A DNA stretch of 24,285 bases. Source: Paenibacillus sp. oral taxon 786 str. D14. GTDB taxonomy: Bacteria > Bacillota > Bacilli > Paenibacillales > Paenibacillaceae. Of this stretch, positions 1 to 7,269 are shown one piece after another. Where the stretch lies: positions 229,573 to 253,857 of the forward strand of contig NZ_GG695972.1 in assembly GCF_000159955.1 (NCBI RefSeq), given 5' to 3'. A program made the position numbers and the translations under genes. Numbering within the stretch: position 1 is the stretch's first letter; each line of letters opens with the position of its first letter. The notes under the pieces were generated by a model that saw only the letters and a list, made by a program, of their open reading frames with translations, searched no databases and had not been told where the DNA came from.

Positions 1-1
1 T

Positions 2-67
2 CCAGCCGGCGGGGCACGGCTGGAGGTGCGCGGGGTCGGCGTCGTCGTACTCGCCGTCCCGCGGTAA
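2..67 (+). CDS. C-terminal end of an unidentified + strand gene (partial)
   Basis: From base 2 an open frame runs to a TAA at 65-67, encoding about 21 residues ending in GVGVVVLAVPR. A strong hairpin with a short T run follows directly, as expected behind a gene end. The tail, glycine then a run of small hydrophobic residues, resembles the last beta strand of the C-terminal domain of some GH13 and related glycosidases. That would suit the neighbouring starch genes, but 21 residues are too few to name the product. If real, the gene converges on malP. The frame could also be chance in a GC-rich stretch. Confidence 0.35.
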   Translation, partial: PAGGARLEVRGVGVVVLAVPR

Positions 68-73
68 CCGCGA

Positions 74-110
74 CAAGGGCAAGGGGCGTGAGCCCCGTTG
101 CCCTTGGTTT
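74..110 (+). terminator. Hairpin behind the upstream partial gene, likely terminator
   Basis: Left arm 74-87 and right arm 92-106 pair over about 14 bp with one bulged base, closing a GTGA loop. The stem starts seven bases after the TAA at 65-67. Only a short T run (108-110) follows, so termination may be weak. Confidence 0.5.
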
Positions 111-148
111 AGCGCCGCGGCCGGGTGAGGATCGGCCGGGCGCTAGCG

Positions 149-195
149 GGCTACGCGGAAATAAGGGTATTTTTGACCCTTATTTCCGCGTAGCC
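149..195. repeat. Perfect 20-bp inverted repeat (hairpin)
   Basis: Positions 149-168 are the exact reverse complement of 176-195, separated by the seven bases ATTTTTG. The arms contain the unit GGAAATAAGGG. The stem is longer than a typical terminator, and no T run follows on either strand. The unit AAATAAGG recurs at about 282-289 and 333-340, so this looks like one member of a cluster of palindromic intergenic repeats. Confidence 0.85.
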
Positions 196-200
196 GCCCC

Positions 201-316
201 ATTTGAACAAAATAGCGGTATTTGATGGCCTTATTCTCCCGCAGGAGCCCCCAAATGGGGCTTTTTGCTCCTGCCGGACCGAAATAAGGCCATTTTTTAC
301 CGCTATTTGTTCAAAT
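201..316. repeat. Nested imperfect palindrome of about 116 bp
   Basis: Outer arms 201-220 and 298-316 pair with a single bulged A. The next arms pair TGGCCTTATT (225-234) with AATAAGGCCA (283-292). Then GCAGGAGC (241-248) pairs with GCTCCTGC (267-274), and the core is AGCCCC, CAAAT, GGGGCT followed by TTTTT. The whole segment could therefore fold into one long cruciform or hairpin whose tip resembles an intrinsic terminator. No transposase or protein-coding capacity is visible. It is best described as a palindromic intergenic repeat. Besides this, the previous hairpin and the malP terminator, the stretch 68-438 holds no gene that I can support. Confidence 0.8.
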
Positions 317-392
317 GAAGCTCAATCGCCGGAAATAAGGGAACTTATTACCGTTATTATTCCCTGGGGCCCCCGCAACGCCGGGCGCCCCC

Positions 393-428
393 AAAAACCA
401 ACCCCCACGGCAAAGCCATGGGGGTTGG
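393..428 (-). terminator. Rho-independent terminator of malP
   Basis: On the minus strand the arm CCAACCCCCA (428-419) pairs with its complement at 407-398, with GGC/GCC inside, and is followed by five T's (397-393). It lies about ten bases past the malP stop codon, so it should end the pgmB-malP transcript. Confidence 0.85.
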
Positions 429-438
429 TTCAATAAAT

Positions 439-2763
439 TCAGCTCAGCGCCGAAGGCTCCAGGCGCTTCGCTTGCACTTGGCTGTTCGCATCGACCGTGT
501 AGCTTTGGTCGTAAATGCGGATCGCTGCTGGAGTATCCGATTCGTTCGAGACGATGATGCTGTCAGCGGTTGCGTTGACTTTCAGCCGGGCGCCGCGGAA
601 CATCACCTTAAACGAGAACGAGGTCCAGTGCGACGGGATGAACGGCCGCAGCACCAGCTCGCCCTCCCGGACGCGCAGGCCGCCGAAGCCTTGCACGATC
701 GCCATCCAGGTGCCGGCCATACTGGTGATATGGCAGCCGTCTTCGGTGTCGTTATTGTAGTTGTCGAGGTCCAGACGCGCGGTGCGCAGGTACATCTCGT
801 AAGCCTTCTCCTGATACCCGAGCTCGCAGGCGAGAATCGCATGCACGCAAGGGGAGAGGGAGGACTCGTGAACGGTCATCGGCTCGTAGAAGTCGAAGTT
901 ACGTTTCTTCGTATCCAGGTCGTAACGGTCGCTCAAGAAATACAAGCCTTGCAACACATCCGCCTGCTTAATGAAGCACGAGCGCAAAATCCGGTCCCAC
1001 GACCAGTTCTGGTTCAGCGGCAGCTGCTTCGGATCCAGTTCCTTCACCGGCATCAGTTCTTTATCAAGGAAGCCGTCCTGCTGCAAGAACACGCCGCGCT
1101 CCTCATCGTACGGATAGTACATGTTGTCGATGATGTGCTGCCATTGCTTCGTTTCCGACTCCTGAAGCCCCAGCTTCTCCACCAGCGCTGCATAGTGCGC
1201 GGCATCTTGGACTTTGAGCTCGGCCAGCACTTCCAGCGTGTATTCGAGCGTCCAGGCGGCAATCCGGTTCGTGTACCAGTTGTTGTTGACGTTGTTCTCG
1301 TATTCGTTAGGGCCGGTTACGCCGAGCATGACGTATTTGCCCTTGGCTTGTGAGAAGTTCACGCGCTCTTCCCAGAAGCGGGAGATTTCCACCAGCACTT
1401 CCAGGCCATACTCGCCCAAATATGCTTTATCCCCTGTATAGTTAACGTAGTTATAAATCGCATAAGCGATCGCCCCGTTCCGATGGATCTCTTCAAACGT
1501 GATTTCCCACTCGTTGTGGCATTCCTCGCCGTTCATCGTCACCATCGGATAGAGCGCGCCTTTGGTGAAGCCAAGCTTGCGGGCGTTCTCCTTCGCTTTC
1601 TCCAGATGCTTATAGCGGTAAATCAGCAAATTGCGAGCGATATCCGACTCCGCCGTGCTGAGGTAGAATGGCAAGCAATAGGCTTCCGTATCCCAGTAGG
1701 TGCTGCCGCCGTATTTTTCCCCGGTGAAGCCTTTAGGCCCGATGTTCAGTCGGTCGTCCTCGCCGCTGTAGGTTTGGTTTAATTGAAAAATATTAAAGCG
1801 AATCGCCTGCTGCGCCGCAACGTCGCCTTCGATGATGATGTCGCTCATTTCCCATTTCTTCGCCCAGGCTTCAGCTTGCTCGCGCTTCAGGGCATCGAAA
1901 CCGGCCTCTTTCGCGGAGTGCAGCGCGGCCTTGCCGGCTTTCACCAAGTCGCCCAGCCCATGATCGCGGGAGGTGACATTGGCAACATACTTATACAACG
2001 TTACCGTCTCACCGGAGACCGCTGCCACGGCCACTTCGGCGGAGACGAACTTCTCCTGCTCGTGGAACGCAGGGGCCAGATCCAGGCGTTTCCCGCCTTG
2101 TTCCACGTCAAACGCCATCACCGAGGTCACGTGGAAGTCGAGTTTCTTCGTCTTTACGGTTAAGTAGGAGACGTCGGCACCGGCCGATTTTTCCACCTCA
2201 AGCCAGAATTTCTCCTCGTAGTTGGAGTCCTTATTCATCACGTCACCGTCCAGATAAGGAGCAAAGCGCAGCTCCCCGCTGAAGTTGAGCGGCGTTACCG
2301 CGTAGCGGATCGCCCCGATCTCATGGCGTACGATGCTGACAAATCGCAGCGCTTCCACGGCGAGTTCTTTGCCGTCCTTCATCACGGCGGTAAAGCGGCG
2401 GCAGAGGTAACCTTCCTTCATGTTGAGCTCGCGAACGAAATCCTTCACCTGACACTCGGCCAAATCCAGCGCCGCGCCGTCCACGAAGACGTTAATGCCA
2501 ATCCAGTTGGTGCTGTTCAGCACTTTGGCAAAATACTCCGGATAGCCGTTCTTCCACCAGCCCACCCGGGTTTTGTCCGGATAATACACGCCGGCCATGT
2601 AGCTGCCTTGCAGGGAAGGGCCGCTGTACTGCTCCTCAAAATTCGCGCGTTGGCCCATATAACCGTTGCCGATGCTAAAAATACTTTCCGAAATTTCATG
2701 ATTCGCCGGATCAAACGATTCTTCCAGGATGGACCAGGGATCCACTTTCAAATACTGTTTCAC
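439..2763 (-). CDS. malP: Maltose phosphorylase, glycoside hydrolase family 65
   Basis: The product has about 774 residues and is cytoplasmic. It splits maltose with inorganic phosphate into glucose and beta-glucose-1-phosphate with inversion. GH65 hallmarks are visible: the substrate loop GGSTYWDTEAYCLPFYL (about 352-368) and GVTGPNEYENN, whose Glu falls at residue 487 as in the described Lactobacillus brevis enzyme. I chose the GTG at 2763-2761 because AAAGGAG sits eight bases upstream and the product then begins MKQYLKVDPW, as family members do. A 23-residue extension to 2832 is open but has no ribosome binding site. pgmB lies directly upstream on the same strand, which supports maltose rather than trehalose or kojibiose as substrate, although GH65 specificity cannot be proved by eye. 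It is probably co-transcribed with pgmB under the operator at 3596. Confidence 0.95.
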   Translation of the reverse strand: MKQYLKVDPWSILEESFDPANHEISESIFSIGNGYMGQRANFEEQYSGPSLQGSYMAGVYYPDKTRVGWWKNGYPEYFAKVLNSTNWIGINVFVDGAALDLAECQVKDFVRELNMKEGYLCRRFTAVMKDGKELAVEALRFVSIVRHEIGAIRYAVTPLNFSGELRFAPYLDGDVMNKDSNYEEKFWLEVEKSAGADVSYLTVKTKKLDFHVTSVMAFDVEQGGKRLDLAPAFHEQEKFVSAEVAVAAVSGETVTLYKYVANVTSRDHGLGDLVKAGKAALHSAKEAGFDALKREQAEAWAKKWEMSDIIIEGDVAAQQAIRFNIFQLNQTYSGEDDRLNIGPKGFTGEKYGGSTYWDTEAYCLPFYLSTAESDIARNLLIYRYKHLEKAKENARKLGFTKGALYPMVTMNGEECHNEWEITFEEIHRNGAIAYAIYNYVNYTGDKAYLGEYGLEVLVEISRFWEERVNFSQAKGKYVMLGVTGPNEYENNVNNNWYTNRIAAWTLEYTLEVLAELKVQDAAHYAALVEKLGLQESETKQWQHIIDNMYYPYDEERGVFLQQDGFLDKELMPVKELDPKQLPLNQNWSWDRILRSCFIKQADVLQGLYFLSDRYDLDTKKRNFDFYEPMTVHESSLSPCVHAILACELGYQEKAYEMYLRTARLDLDNYNNDTEDGCHITSMAGTWMAIVQGFGGLRVREGELVLRPFIPSHWTSFSFKVMFRGARLKVNATADSIIVSNESDTPAAIRIYDQSYTVDANSQVQAKRLEPSALS

Positions 2764-2883
2764 GCTAACCGCTCCTTTAGTCATTTCGAATAGATTATTA
2801 TGCAAAAATAGAACGAGAGGTATTCGCCGCACGCGGCCCGCACAAATTAAAGCAAGGCGAGCTGTGCTTCCTGCGAAGCTGCC

Positions 2884-2895
2884 CTAGGGCCCTAG
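2884..2895. repeat. 12-bp perfect palindrome between pgmB and malP
   Basis: CTAGGGCCCTAG is self-complementary and lies 13-24 bases past the pgmB stop in the 144-bp gap before malP. It has no T tract, so it could be an RNA-processing or stabilising hairpin or chance. I saw no convincing separate malP promoter in this gap. Confidence 0.4.
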
Positions 2896-2907
2896 TGTTG
2901 ACTGCGC

Positions 2908-3567
2908 TTATTTCGCGGCTAATTGCTGCAGCATGGCGACCGAAACGTCGCCCAGCGAGGAGACCACCCGATCCGCCTTGCCCAGCGTATCCGGCGAACC
3001 GATGCCGATGCAGCGCATGCCTGCGCGCCGGGCTGCTTCGATGCCGGCCTCTGCATCCTCGAACACGACGCAGGCTTCGGGGGCAACGCCCAGCTCCGTA
3101 GCGCCAAGCAGGAAAACTTCCGGATCGGGCTTGGCGCTGGAGGTGCGAGTGCCGTCGATGATCGCGTCAAAGTACGGGGTAAGCCCGGTATTCCGCAAAA
3201 TGATCGGGGCGTTCTTGCTCGCTGATCCTAGCGCGGTCTTCAATCCGTTTTCCCGGCACTGCTGCAAGAACTCCAGCGCTCCCGGCAGAATTTCCGACGC
3301 GTCCATTTGGGAGATGTACTCGACATACCAGTTATTTTTGCGTTCAGCCAGCTCCTGCTTGACGTTGTCTTCCAGTTGAAGGCCGCCCACGCTAAGCAAG
3401 ATGTCGAGCGAGGCCATGCGGCTGACGCCTTTCAGCTTCTCATTGTCCTGTTCGGTAAATTCGAAGCCGAGCTCGGCGGCCAGCCGTTTCCAGGCGAGAT
3501 AGTGGTATTTCGCGGTATCCACGAGCACGCCGTCGAGATCAAATAAACAAGCTTGAATGGGATTCAT
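2908..3567 (-). CDS. pgmB: Beta-phosphoglucomutase, HAD superfamily
   Basis: The 219-residue cytoplasmic enzyme converts beta-glucose-1-phosphate, the product of maltose phosphorylase, into glucose-6-phosphate for glycolysis. All HAD motifs are present: FDLDGVLVDT with nucleophile Asp10 and general acid/base Asp12, GSAS with Ser115, KPDPE with Lys146, and FEDAEAG with Glu170 and Asp171. The helical cap between motifs I and II is of normal beta-PGM length. GAGGAGG lies six bases before the ATG. The gene sits 144 bp upstream of malP and 113 bp downstream of the regulator gene, with a terminator hairpin and an operator in that gap, so pgmB and malP form a unit that the neighbouring LacI-type repressor can control. 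Confidence 0.95.
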   Translation of the reverse strand: MNPIQACLFDLDGVLVDTAKYHYLAWKRLAAELGFEFTEQDNEKLKGVSRMASLDILLSVGGLQLEDNVKQELAERKNNWYVEYISQMDASEILPGALEFLQQCRENGLKTALGSASKNAPIILRNTGLTPYFDAIIDGTRTSSAKPDPEVFLLGATELGVAPEACVVFEDAEAGIEAARRAGMRCIGIGSPDTLGKADRVVSSLGDVSVAMLQQLAAK

Positions 3568-3595
3568 AACGAACCTCCTCTATGGTGGATTTAGC

Positions 3596-3607
3596 GCAAA
3601 CGTTTGA
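3596..3607. promoter_or_regulatory. LacI-family operator in front of pgmB-malP
   Basis: GCAAACGTTTGA contains the perfect palindrome CAAACGTTTG, the type of site bound by MalR/MdxR-like and CcpA-like repressors. It lies about 30 bases before the pgmB start and downstream of the terminator hairpin behind the regulator gene. It is one of seven similar sites in the window. I could not find a convincing sigma-A promoter around it. Confidence 0.75.
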
Positions 3608-3620
3608 ACAAAGCGTGAAA

Positions 3621-3653
3621 AATAAAGGAAGCGTGAGCTTCCGTTTATTTTTT
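3621..3653 (-). terminator. Terminator-like hairpin behind the regulator gene
   Basis: AATAAAGGAAGC (3621-3632) pairs with 3637-3649 through a GTGA loop, with one bulged base. T-rich sequence follows the stem on both strands. It lies about 30 bases past the mdxR stop and should separate the regulator transcript from pgmB-malP, perhaps partially. Confidence 0.7.
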
Positions 3654-3680
3654 CTCCAATGTCTAATGCAACCTGTTGCC

Positions 3681-4721
3681 TCAAGGCTTCTTGGGAACTG
3701 AATACATGGACGACTCGCGAACCATCAGCCGATGGGGAATGATCTGCCGTTTCGGATATGCCTTGTCGTCGTCGTTGTTCTGAACGGCTTGGATCAGCAC
3801 CTGCGAGGCGGTATACCCCAGATTGTAAATGCCGATATCCATGCTGCTAAGCGGCGGCGTTGACAGTTCTGACAACGGGATGTTGTTGAAGCTGACCAGG
3901 CATAAGTCTTCAGGCACTTTGTACTTCAGCTCGTGCAGGCCGCGAAGCACGCCAAACGCTACGACGTCATCGATCATGACCAAGGCCGTCGGACGGTTCG
4001 GTAGATTCATGAAGAACGACATGGCCCGATAGCCGCTGTCCTGCAAAAACTCACCTTCGACAATCCATTCGGGCCGACTCTCCAAGCCTGCATCTCGAAG
4101 CGCATCCTGATAGCCTTTCAACCGGTCTTTGGAAACAACGAGCTCCGGCGGTCCGCTGACGAACCCGATCCGTTCGTGTCCTAACGCGATCAAATGCTTT
4201 GTGGCGTCGTACGACGCCTGGATATTATCGTTATCCACCGTTAAAATATCAGGATATTCCTCGCTGCGCCCGATGAGTACAAAGGGATGACCGCCTTTAT
4301 GGAGAAATTCGATCACGGGATCGTTCTGCCGGGAATACAGTAAGATGACCCCGTCCACCCGGCGTCCGTTCAGCAGTCTGGAGACGCTTTCGACTTCTTC
4401 TTTCTCATTGGCTCCGGAGCTGATCAGCACGTCATAACCCAGGCGACTGGCTTGGGTCACAATGCCGCGGATCAGTTCCATGAAGAAGAAGTTGGAGAAC
4501 AATTCCTCGGCGGACTTTGGCAGCAGGATGCAAATGCTATTTGTCGTTTTGGAGACCAGACTCTTGGCCATAATGTTGGGATGATAGCCAAGCTGGTCCA
4601 TAATGAGCTTTACTTTACGCGAGGTTTCCTCGCTGATTCTGGGATGATTGGACAGCACCCGGGACACGGTAGAGGGCGATACTCCGGCCTTTTTGGCAAC
4701 ATCCTTGATGGTGACAGCCAT
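3681..4721 (-). CDS. mdxR: LacI/GalR-family transcriptional regulator of maltodextrin genes
   Basis: The 346-residue DNA-binding protein has an N-terminal helix-turn-helix (about 4-23, TIKDVAKKAGVSPSTVSRVL) and a hinge helix (about 51-60, MAKSLVSKTT). A periplasmic-binding-protein-like effector domain follows (about 60-340), with the typical GHERIGFVSGP and LVSFNN segments. Its place inside a maltodextrin locus and the repeated GCAAACGTTTGC-like sites point to a local repressor responding to maltose or maltodextrin, like Bacillus MdxR/MalR. GAGGAGG is six bases upstream of the ATG. One candidate operator lies between its likely promoter and start, suggesting autoregulation, and another lies 150 bp further upstream. 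Family membership is certain; effector and gene name rest on context. Confidence 0.9.
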   Translation of the reverse strand: MAVTIKDVAKKAGVSPSTVSRVLSNHPRISEETSRKVKLIMDQLGYHPNIMAKSLVSKTTNSICILLPKSAEELFSNFFFMELIRGIVTQASRLGYDVLISSGANEKEEVESVSRLLNGRRVDGVILLYSRQNDPVIEFLHKGGHPFVLIGRSEEYPDILTVDNDNIQASYDATKHLIALGHERIGFVSGPPELVVSKDRLKGYQDALRDAGLESRPEWIVEGEFLQDSGYRAMSFFMNLPNRPTALVMIDDVVAFGVLRGLHELKYKVPEDLCLVSFNNIPLSELSTPPLSSMDIGIYNLGYTASQVLIQAVQNNDDDKAYPKRQIIPHRLMVRESSMYSVPKKP

Positions 4722-4737
4722 AAAAAACCTCCTCTGT

Positions 4738-4749
4738 GGAACCGTTTGC
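4738..4749. promoter_or_regulatory. Candidate autoregulatory operator of mdxR
   Basis: GGAACCGTTTGC matches the local operator consensus at 10 of 12 positions. It lies just downstream of the candidate mdxR -10 box, between the presumed transcription start and the ribosome binding site. A bound repressor here would block elongation. Confidence 0.5.
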
Positions 4750-4760
4750 TTTACACTGTA

Positions 4761-4789
4761 ATATTAATCTAAAGAAATCTGAAAGTAAA
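4761..4789 (-). promoter_or_regulatory. Candidate sigma-A promoter of mdxR
   Basis: On the minus strand TTTACT (4789-4784) and TAATAT (4766-4761) are separated by 17 bases. Each box matches consensus at 4 of 6 positions. The position, about 40 bases before the start codon, fits, but other AT-rich hexamers nearby are possible. Confidence 0.4.
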
Positions 4790-4887
4790 TAGAGAATCTA
4801 GGGATAACCCCGTATAACACCGCTGAAAGCTCCTCATATTCTCATCGAAAATGGGCATTCAATGCAGGAAAATCAAGAGATTTTTGC

Positions 4888-4899
4888 GCAAACGTTTTA
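4888..4899. promoter_or_regulatory. Candidate upstream operator of mdxR
   Basis: GCAAACGTTTTA lies between the neopullulanase terminator and the mdxR promoter, with its centre 150 bp from the centre of the site at 4738. It matches the consensus at 10 of 12 positions. Confidence 0.55.
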
Positions 4900-4904
4900 C
4901 TCTT

Positions 4905-4951
4905 AAAAAAGAATTCGGCCGGCCCATTTTCTCATCGAGTTAGGGCCGACC
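4905..4951 (-). terminator. Terminator of the neopullulanase gene
   Basis: On the minus strand GGTCGGCCC (4951-4943) pairs with GGGCCGGCC (4925-4917), nine pairs including one G-U, around a 17-base loop. GAATTC and six T's follow. It lies 26 bases past the stop codon of the GH13 gene. Confidence 0.7.
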
Positions 4952-4976
4952 GCAGGTATAAAAAGCAGTTTGTAGA

Positions 4977-6719
4977 TTATGCTTGCGTTAATACTGCATA
5001 ACCGTATGCTGGTAGCTTAACGGCAAGTTTGCCGTCCGCCGTGTTGTAGGTTTGCCCGCTGAAGGTGTCGCGCCACATTTTCCCATCCGCAGGGATCGTA
5101 AAGGTCTGTCCGGCATCGTAGTTGTTGAGCAGGACAAGTACTTTCTCCCCGTTCAGTACGCGTTCATAAGCCAGCTTCGAGCCGCCCTTCTCGGCGAGCA
5201 GGAATTTCAGGCTGCCGGTGCGCAGCGGAGCCAGCTGCTTGCGAACCTTGATCAGCTTCTGATAAAACGCAAACAAATCGCGATCCTGGCGTTTAGGATC
5301 CCACTCCATACATTTGCGGCAATCCGGATCCGGTCCGCCGTCGAGACCAACTTCGTCGCCATAGTAAATGCAAGGCGTTCCGCTGTACGTAAATTGGAAC
5401 AGGGCGGCCAGCTTCATTTTGGCTTTGTTGCCATCGCATAGTGTGAGCAAGCGCGGCGTGTCATGGCTGTCCAGCAGATTAAACGCCACTTCGCTTGCTT
5501 GGAGCGGATAACGGGACAGCTGCTTGCCGATCGCATTCGCGAAGCCCTCGGCATCCAACGTGCCGCGTACGACGAAGTCCAGCACCGCTTCGGTGAACGG
5601 ATAGTTCATCACGGCATCAAATTGGTCCCCTTGCAGCCAAGCCGAGGACTCATGCCAGATTTCGCCTAAGATGTAGGCATCCGGGTTGGCCGCCTTCACG
5701 ACTTTACGGAAATCGCGCCAGAAGGCATGGTCTACTTCGTTGGCAACGTCCAGCCGCCAGCCGTCGATGCCCACTTCCTTAATCCAGAATTCAGCGACTT
5801 TCAGCAAGTATTCTTTTACTTCCGGATTTTCCGTGTTCAGCTTAGGCATCAGCGGCTCGAAAGCAAACGTATCGTAACTAGGCACGCCGTCCTTCACTTG
5901 CAGCGGATACTCGCGCACATGGAACCAGTCTTTGTAACGGGATTTCTCGCCTTTCTCCATCACGTCAACGAAAGGGGCGAAGGTTCTGCCGGAGTGGTTA
6001 AATACGGCGTCGAAGAGCACCTTGATCCCGCGCTCATGGCAGGCTTGAACCAGCTTCTTGACCGTAGCGATATCGCCGAAATGCGGATCGATCTTCATAT
6101 AGTCGGCCGTATCGTATTTATGGTTGGTTGTCGCTTCGAACAACGGGGTAAAATAGATACCCGTAATGCCAAGCTCGCTTAAATGATCGAGGTGATCAAT
6201 GACGCCTTGCAAATCCCCGCCAAAGAAGTTATCGCGCTCCGGTTTGCCGCCCCAAGGCAATACGCCCTTCGGATCGTTGCTTGGGTCGCCGTTGGCGAAG
6301 CGTTCAGGGAAGATTTGATAGAAGATGGCATCCTTCACCCATGCCGGCGGCGTAAAGACGTCAACCGGATTGATGAACGGGAATTCGAACAGCCGCTCAG
6401 GGCCAGATGGACGCTCTTTCGTAAACTCGCTTTCCGTCATCCAGATCTGCTCGTCGCCGGACTTCAGCAGAAAGCCGTATCTCGTTCGGCGCAGCGGCGG
6501 TTGGTAGGTACATTCCCAATAGTCGAACATCTCGTCGCTGATCATCAGGGTCATCGGAATCAGTTCTTTACTTTGATCCCACATGTATTTGTCCCCCACA
6601 AAGGCATAGACCTCAGTGAGATCGTTCTTCTTGGCGCGCAAGCGCAGATGAAGCGTTTTGTGGTCGTAAGCATAAGACCAGTTCAGCTTAGGGCGATGAT
6701 AGACCGCTTCAAGTAACAT
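4977..6719 (-). CDS. Neopullulanase / cyclomaltodextrinase-type GH13 enzyme
   Basis: The 580-residue enzyme has no signal peptide and is therefore cytoplasmic. It should hydrolyse imported maltodextrins, cyclodextrins or pullulan fragments to maltose and glucose for maltose phosphorylase. An N-terminal starch-binding-like domain (about 1-120) is typical of the GH13_20 neopullulanase and maltogenic-amylase group. The barrel motifs are complete: DAVFNH (237-242), GWRLDVANE with nucleophile Asp324, LGEIWHE with Glu353, and LLDSHD with Asp420. MPKLN at 291-295 marks the neopullulanase subfamily. GGAGGG lies eight bases before the ATG. The gene is divergent from mdxE and follows an unusual structured leader. 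The exact substrate preference cannot be read from sequence. Confidence 0.93.
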   Translation of the reverse strand: MLLEAVYHRPKLNWSYAYDHKTLHLRLRAKKNDLTEVYAFVGDKYMWDQSKELIPMTLMISDEMFDYWECTYQPPLRRTRYGFLLKSGDEQIWMTESEFTKERPSGPERLFEFPFINPVDVFTPPAWVKDAIFYQIFPERFANGDPSNDPKGVLPWGGKPERDNFFGGDLQGVIDHLDHLSELGITGIYFTPLFEATTNHKYDTADYMKIDPHFGDIATVKKLVQACHERGIKVLFDAVFNHSGRTFAPFVDVMEKGEKSRYKDWFHVREYPLQVKDGVPSYDTFAFEPLMPKLNTENPEVKEYLLKVAEFWIKEVGIDGWRLDVANEVDHAFWRDFRKVVKAANPDAYILGEIWHESSAWLQGDQFDAVMNYPFTEAVLDFVVRGTLDAEGFANAIGKQLSRYPLQASEVAFNLLDSHDTPRLLTLCDGNKAKMKLAALFQFTYSGTPCIYYGDEVGLDGGPDPDCRKCMEWDPKRQDRDLFAFYQKLIKVRKQLAPLRTGSLKFLLAEKGGSKLAYERVLNGEKVLVLLNNYDAGQTFTIPADGKMWRDTFSGQTYNTADGKLAVKLPAYGYAVLTQA

Positions 6720-6894
6720 GATGAATCCCTCCTAGTGGATTGTGGACAGCTTTGTCCGCCAGGCCCCCGTATCCACTTGCTTTGGAAGCAAAAAAAGCAC
6801 ATCCAAGCCGGAGAAACGGGCCGAGGATGTACCTTTCGATAACAGTGCCTTCAAATTGTGTAACCGAACGGCAAAGCTAGTATTGCTCTCATTG
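6720..6894 (-). promoter_or_regulatory. Structured 5' leader of the neopullulanase gene, possible attenuator
   Basis: The predicted transcript has about 175 untranslated bases. Going 5' to 3' it contains a 13-codon open frame (6892-6851, MRALPFGYTI-like in composition, with no visible ribosome binding site), then a terminator-like hairpin with seven T's (6832-6790). A second stem-loop follows (arms 6777-6771 and 6740-6734) whose 3' arm directly abuts the AGGAGGG. GCTTTGCCG (about 6876-6868) could also pair with CGG-CAAAGC near 6757-6749, which would give an alternative fold. This does not match a T-box, TPP, SAM, purine, lysine or c-di-GMP riboswitch consensus that I can recall. It is either an unrecognised attenuator or a structured leader with a small terminated RNA. 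Confidence 0.5.
6790..6832 (-). terminator. Terminator-like hairpin inside the leader
   Basis: GTACATCC (6832-6825) pairs with GGATGTGC (6804-6797), eight pairs including one G-U, with a short inner GCC/GGC stem. Seven T's follow (6796-6790). It lies about 60-100 bases past the predicted start of transcription and 70 bases before the start codon, so it would stop transcription before the gene unless opened. Confidence 0.7.
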
Positions 6895-6900
6895 ATCCGG

Positions 6901-6929
6901 ATTATAACACTGTTCAAACCATTGCACAA
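6901..6929 (-). promoter_or_regulatory. Candidate promoter of the neopullulanase gene
   Basis: The minus strand has a perfect TATAAT (6906-6901) 17 bases downstream of TTGTGC (6929-6924). The -35 box is weak (3 of 6) but the spacing is ideal. No operator of the GCAAACGTTTGC type overlaps it; the nearest is over 200 bp away in front of mdxE. Between this promoter and the mdxE regulatory sites (6930-7140) I see AT-rich DNA and a 10-bp palindrome TTTGCGCAAA (7019-7028) but no gene. Confidence 0.55.
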
Positions 6930-7143
6930 GACGGGAGAAAGTAATGTTCAGGGGAAAGCAGACGATAGATGATAACCTAACGATGAAATAGTAGATTGTG
7001 CTGATAAATCGTGAAAATTTTGCGCAAATATGCAATGTTCACTTGGCGCACAACAAAGTTGGGAATATATAAAAAGTGCGAATATTAGAGAAAACGTAAG
7101 AAAAACAGAGGAAGAGGATGATTAACCCCCGTTTTTTCTCTGT

Positions 7144-7155
7144 GCAAACGTTTTT
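7144..7155. promoter_or_regulatory. Operator overlapping the mdxE -35 box
   Basis: GCAAACGTTTTT matches the local operator in 10 of 12 positions and overlaps the TTTACA box at 7153-7158, so a bound repressor would exclude RNA polymerase. Its centre is exactly 126 bp from the centre of the operator at 7270-7281. Confidence 0.75.
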
Positions 7156-7181
7156 ACAACTTCATAGGTATGATGTATCAT
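7153..7181 (+). promoter_or_regulatory. Sigma-A promoter of mdxEFG
   Basis: TTTACA (7153-7158, 5 of 6) and TATCAT (7176-7181, 5 of 6) are separated by 17 bases. Transcription would start near 7188, giving a leader of about 130 bases before the mdxE start. Confidence 0.75.
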
Positions 7182-7191
7182 GAGTTCATGG

Positions 7192-7205
7192 ATAAAGCGC
7201 TTTCG
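7192..7205. promoter_or_regulatory. Candidate CcpA cre site at the mdxE transcription start
   Basis: ATAAAGCGCTTTCG contains the palindrome AAAGCGCTTT and fits the catabolite-responsive-element core (AAGCG followed by CTT), with mismatches at both ends. It lies just downstream of the predicted start, where CcpA binding would repress in the presence of glucose. Confidence 0.5.
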
Positions 7206-7269
7206 GGCGGGAAATACTAAACTATCCCAGGAAGAAGTCGTGGAGGAAAAGTAGTTATAAGTATTTTCT

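Noticed and set aside
203..436. 77-codon + strand open frame across the palindromes
   Set aside because: It consists of translated inverted repeats and a terminator; no ribosome site and no protein-like pattern.
418..1353. 311-codon + strand open frame opposite malP
   Set aside because: It is antisense to an unmistakable GH65 gene, has no ribosome binding site, begins in the malP terminator and shows no domain pattern.
6720..6894. T-box, c-di-GMP, TPP, SAM or purine riboswitch in the neopullulanase leader
   Set aside because: The diagnostic conserved sequences (for example the T-box UGGNACCGCG or the TPP CUGAGA) are absent, so I kept only the neutral description of a structured leader.
7118..7183. 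21-codon frame with AGAGGAAGAGG before its ATG, ahead of mdxE
   Set aside because: It runs through the operator, -35 and -10 of the mdxE promoter, so it would not be in that transcript. It is probably chance in a purine-rich stretch.
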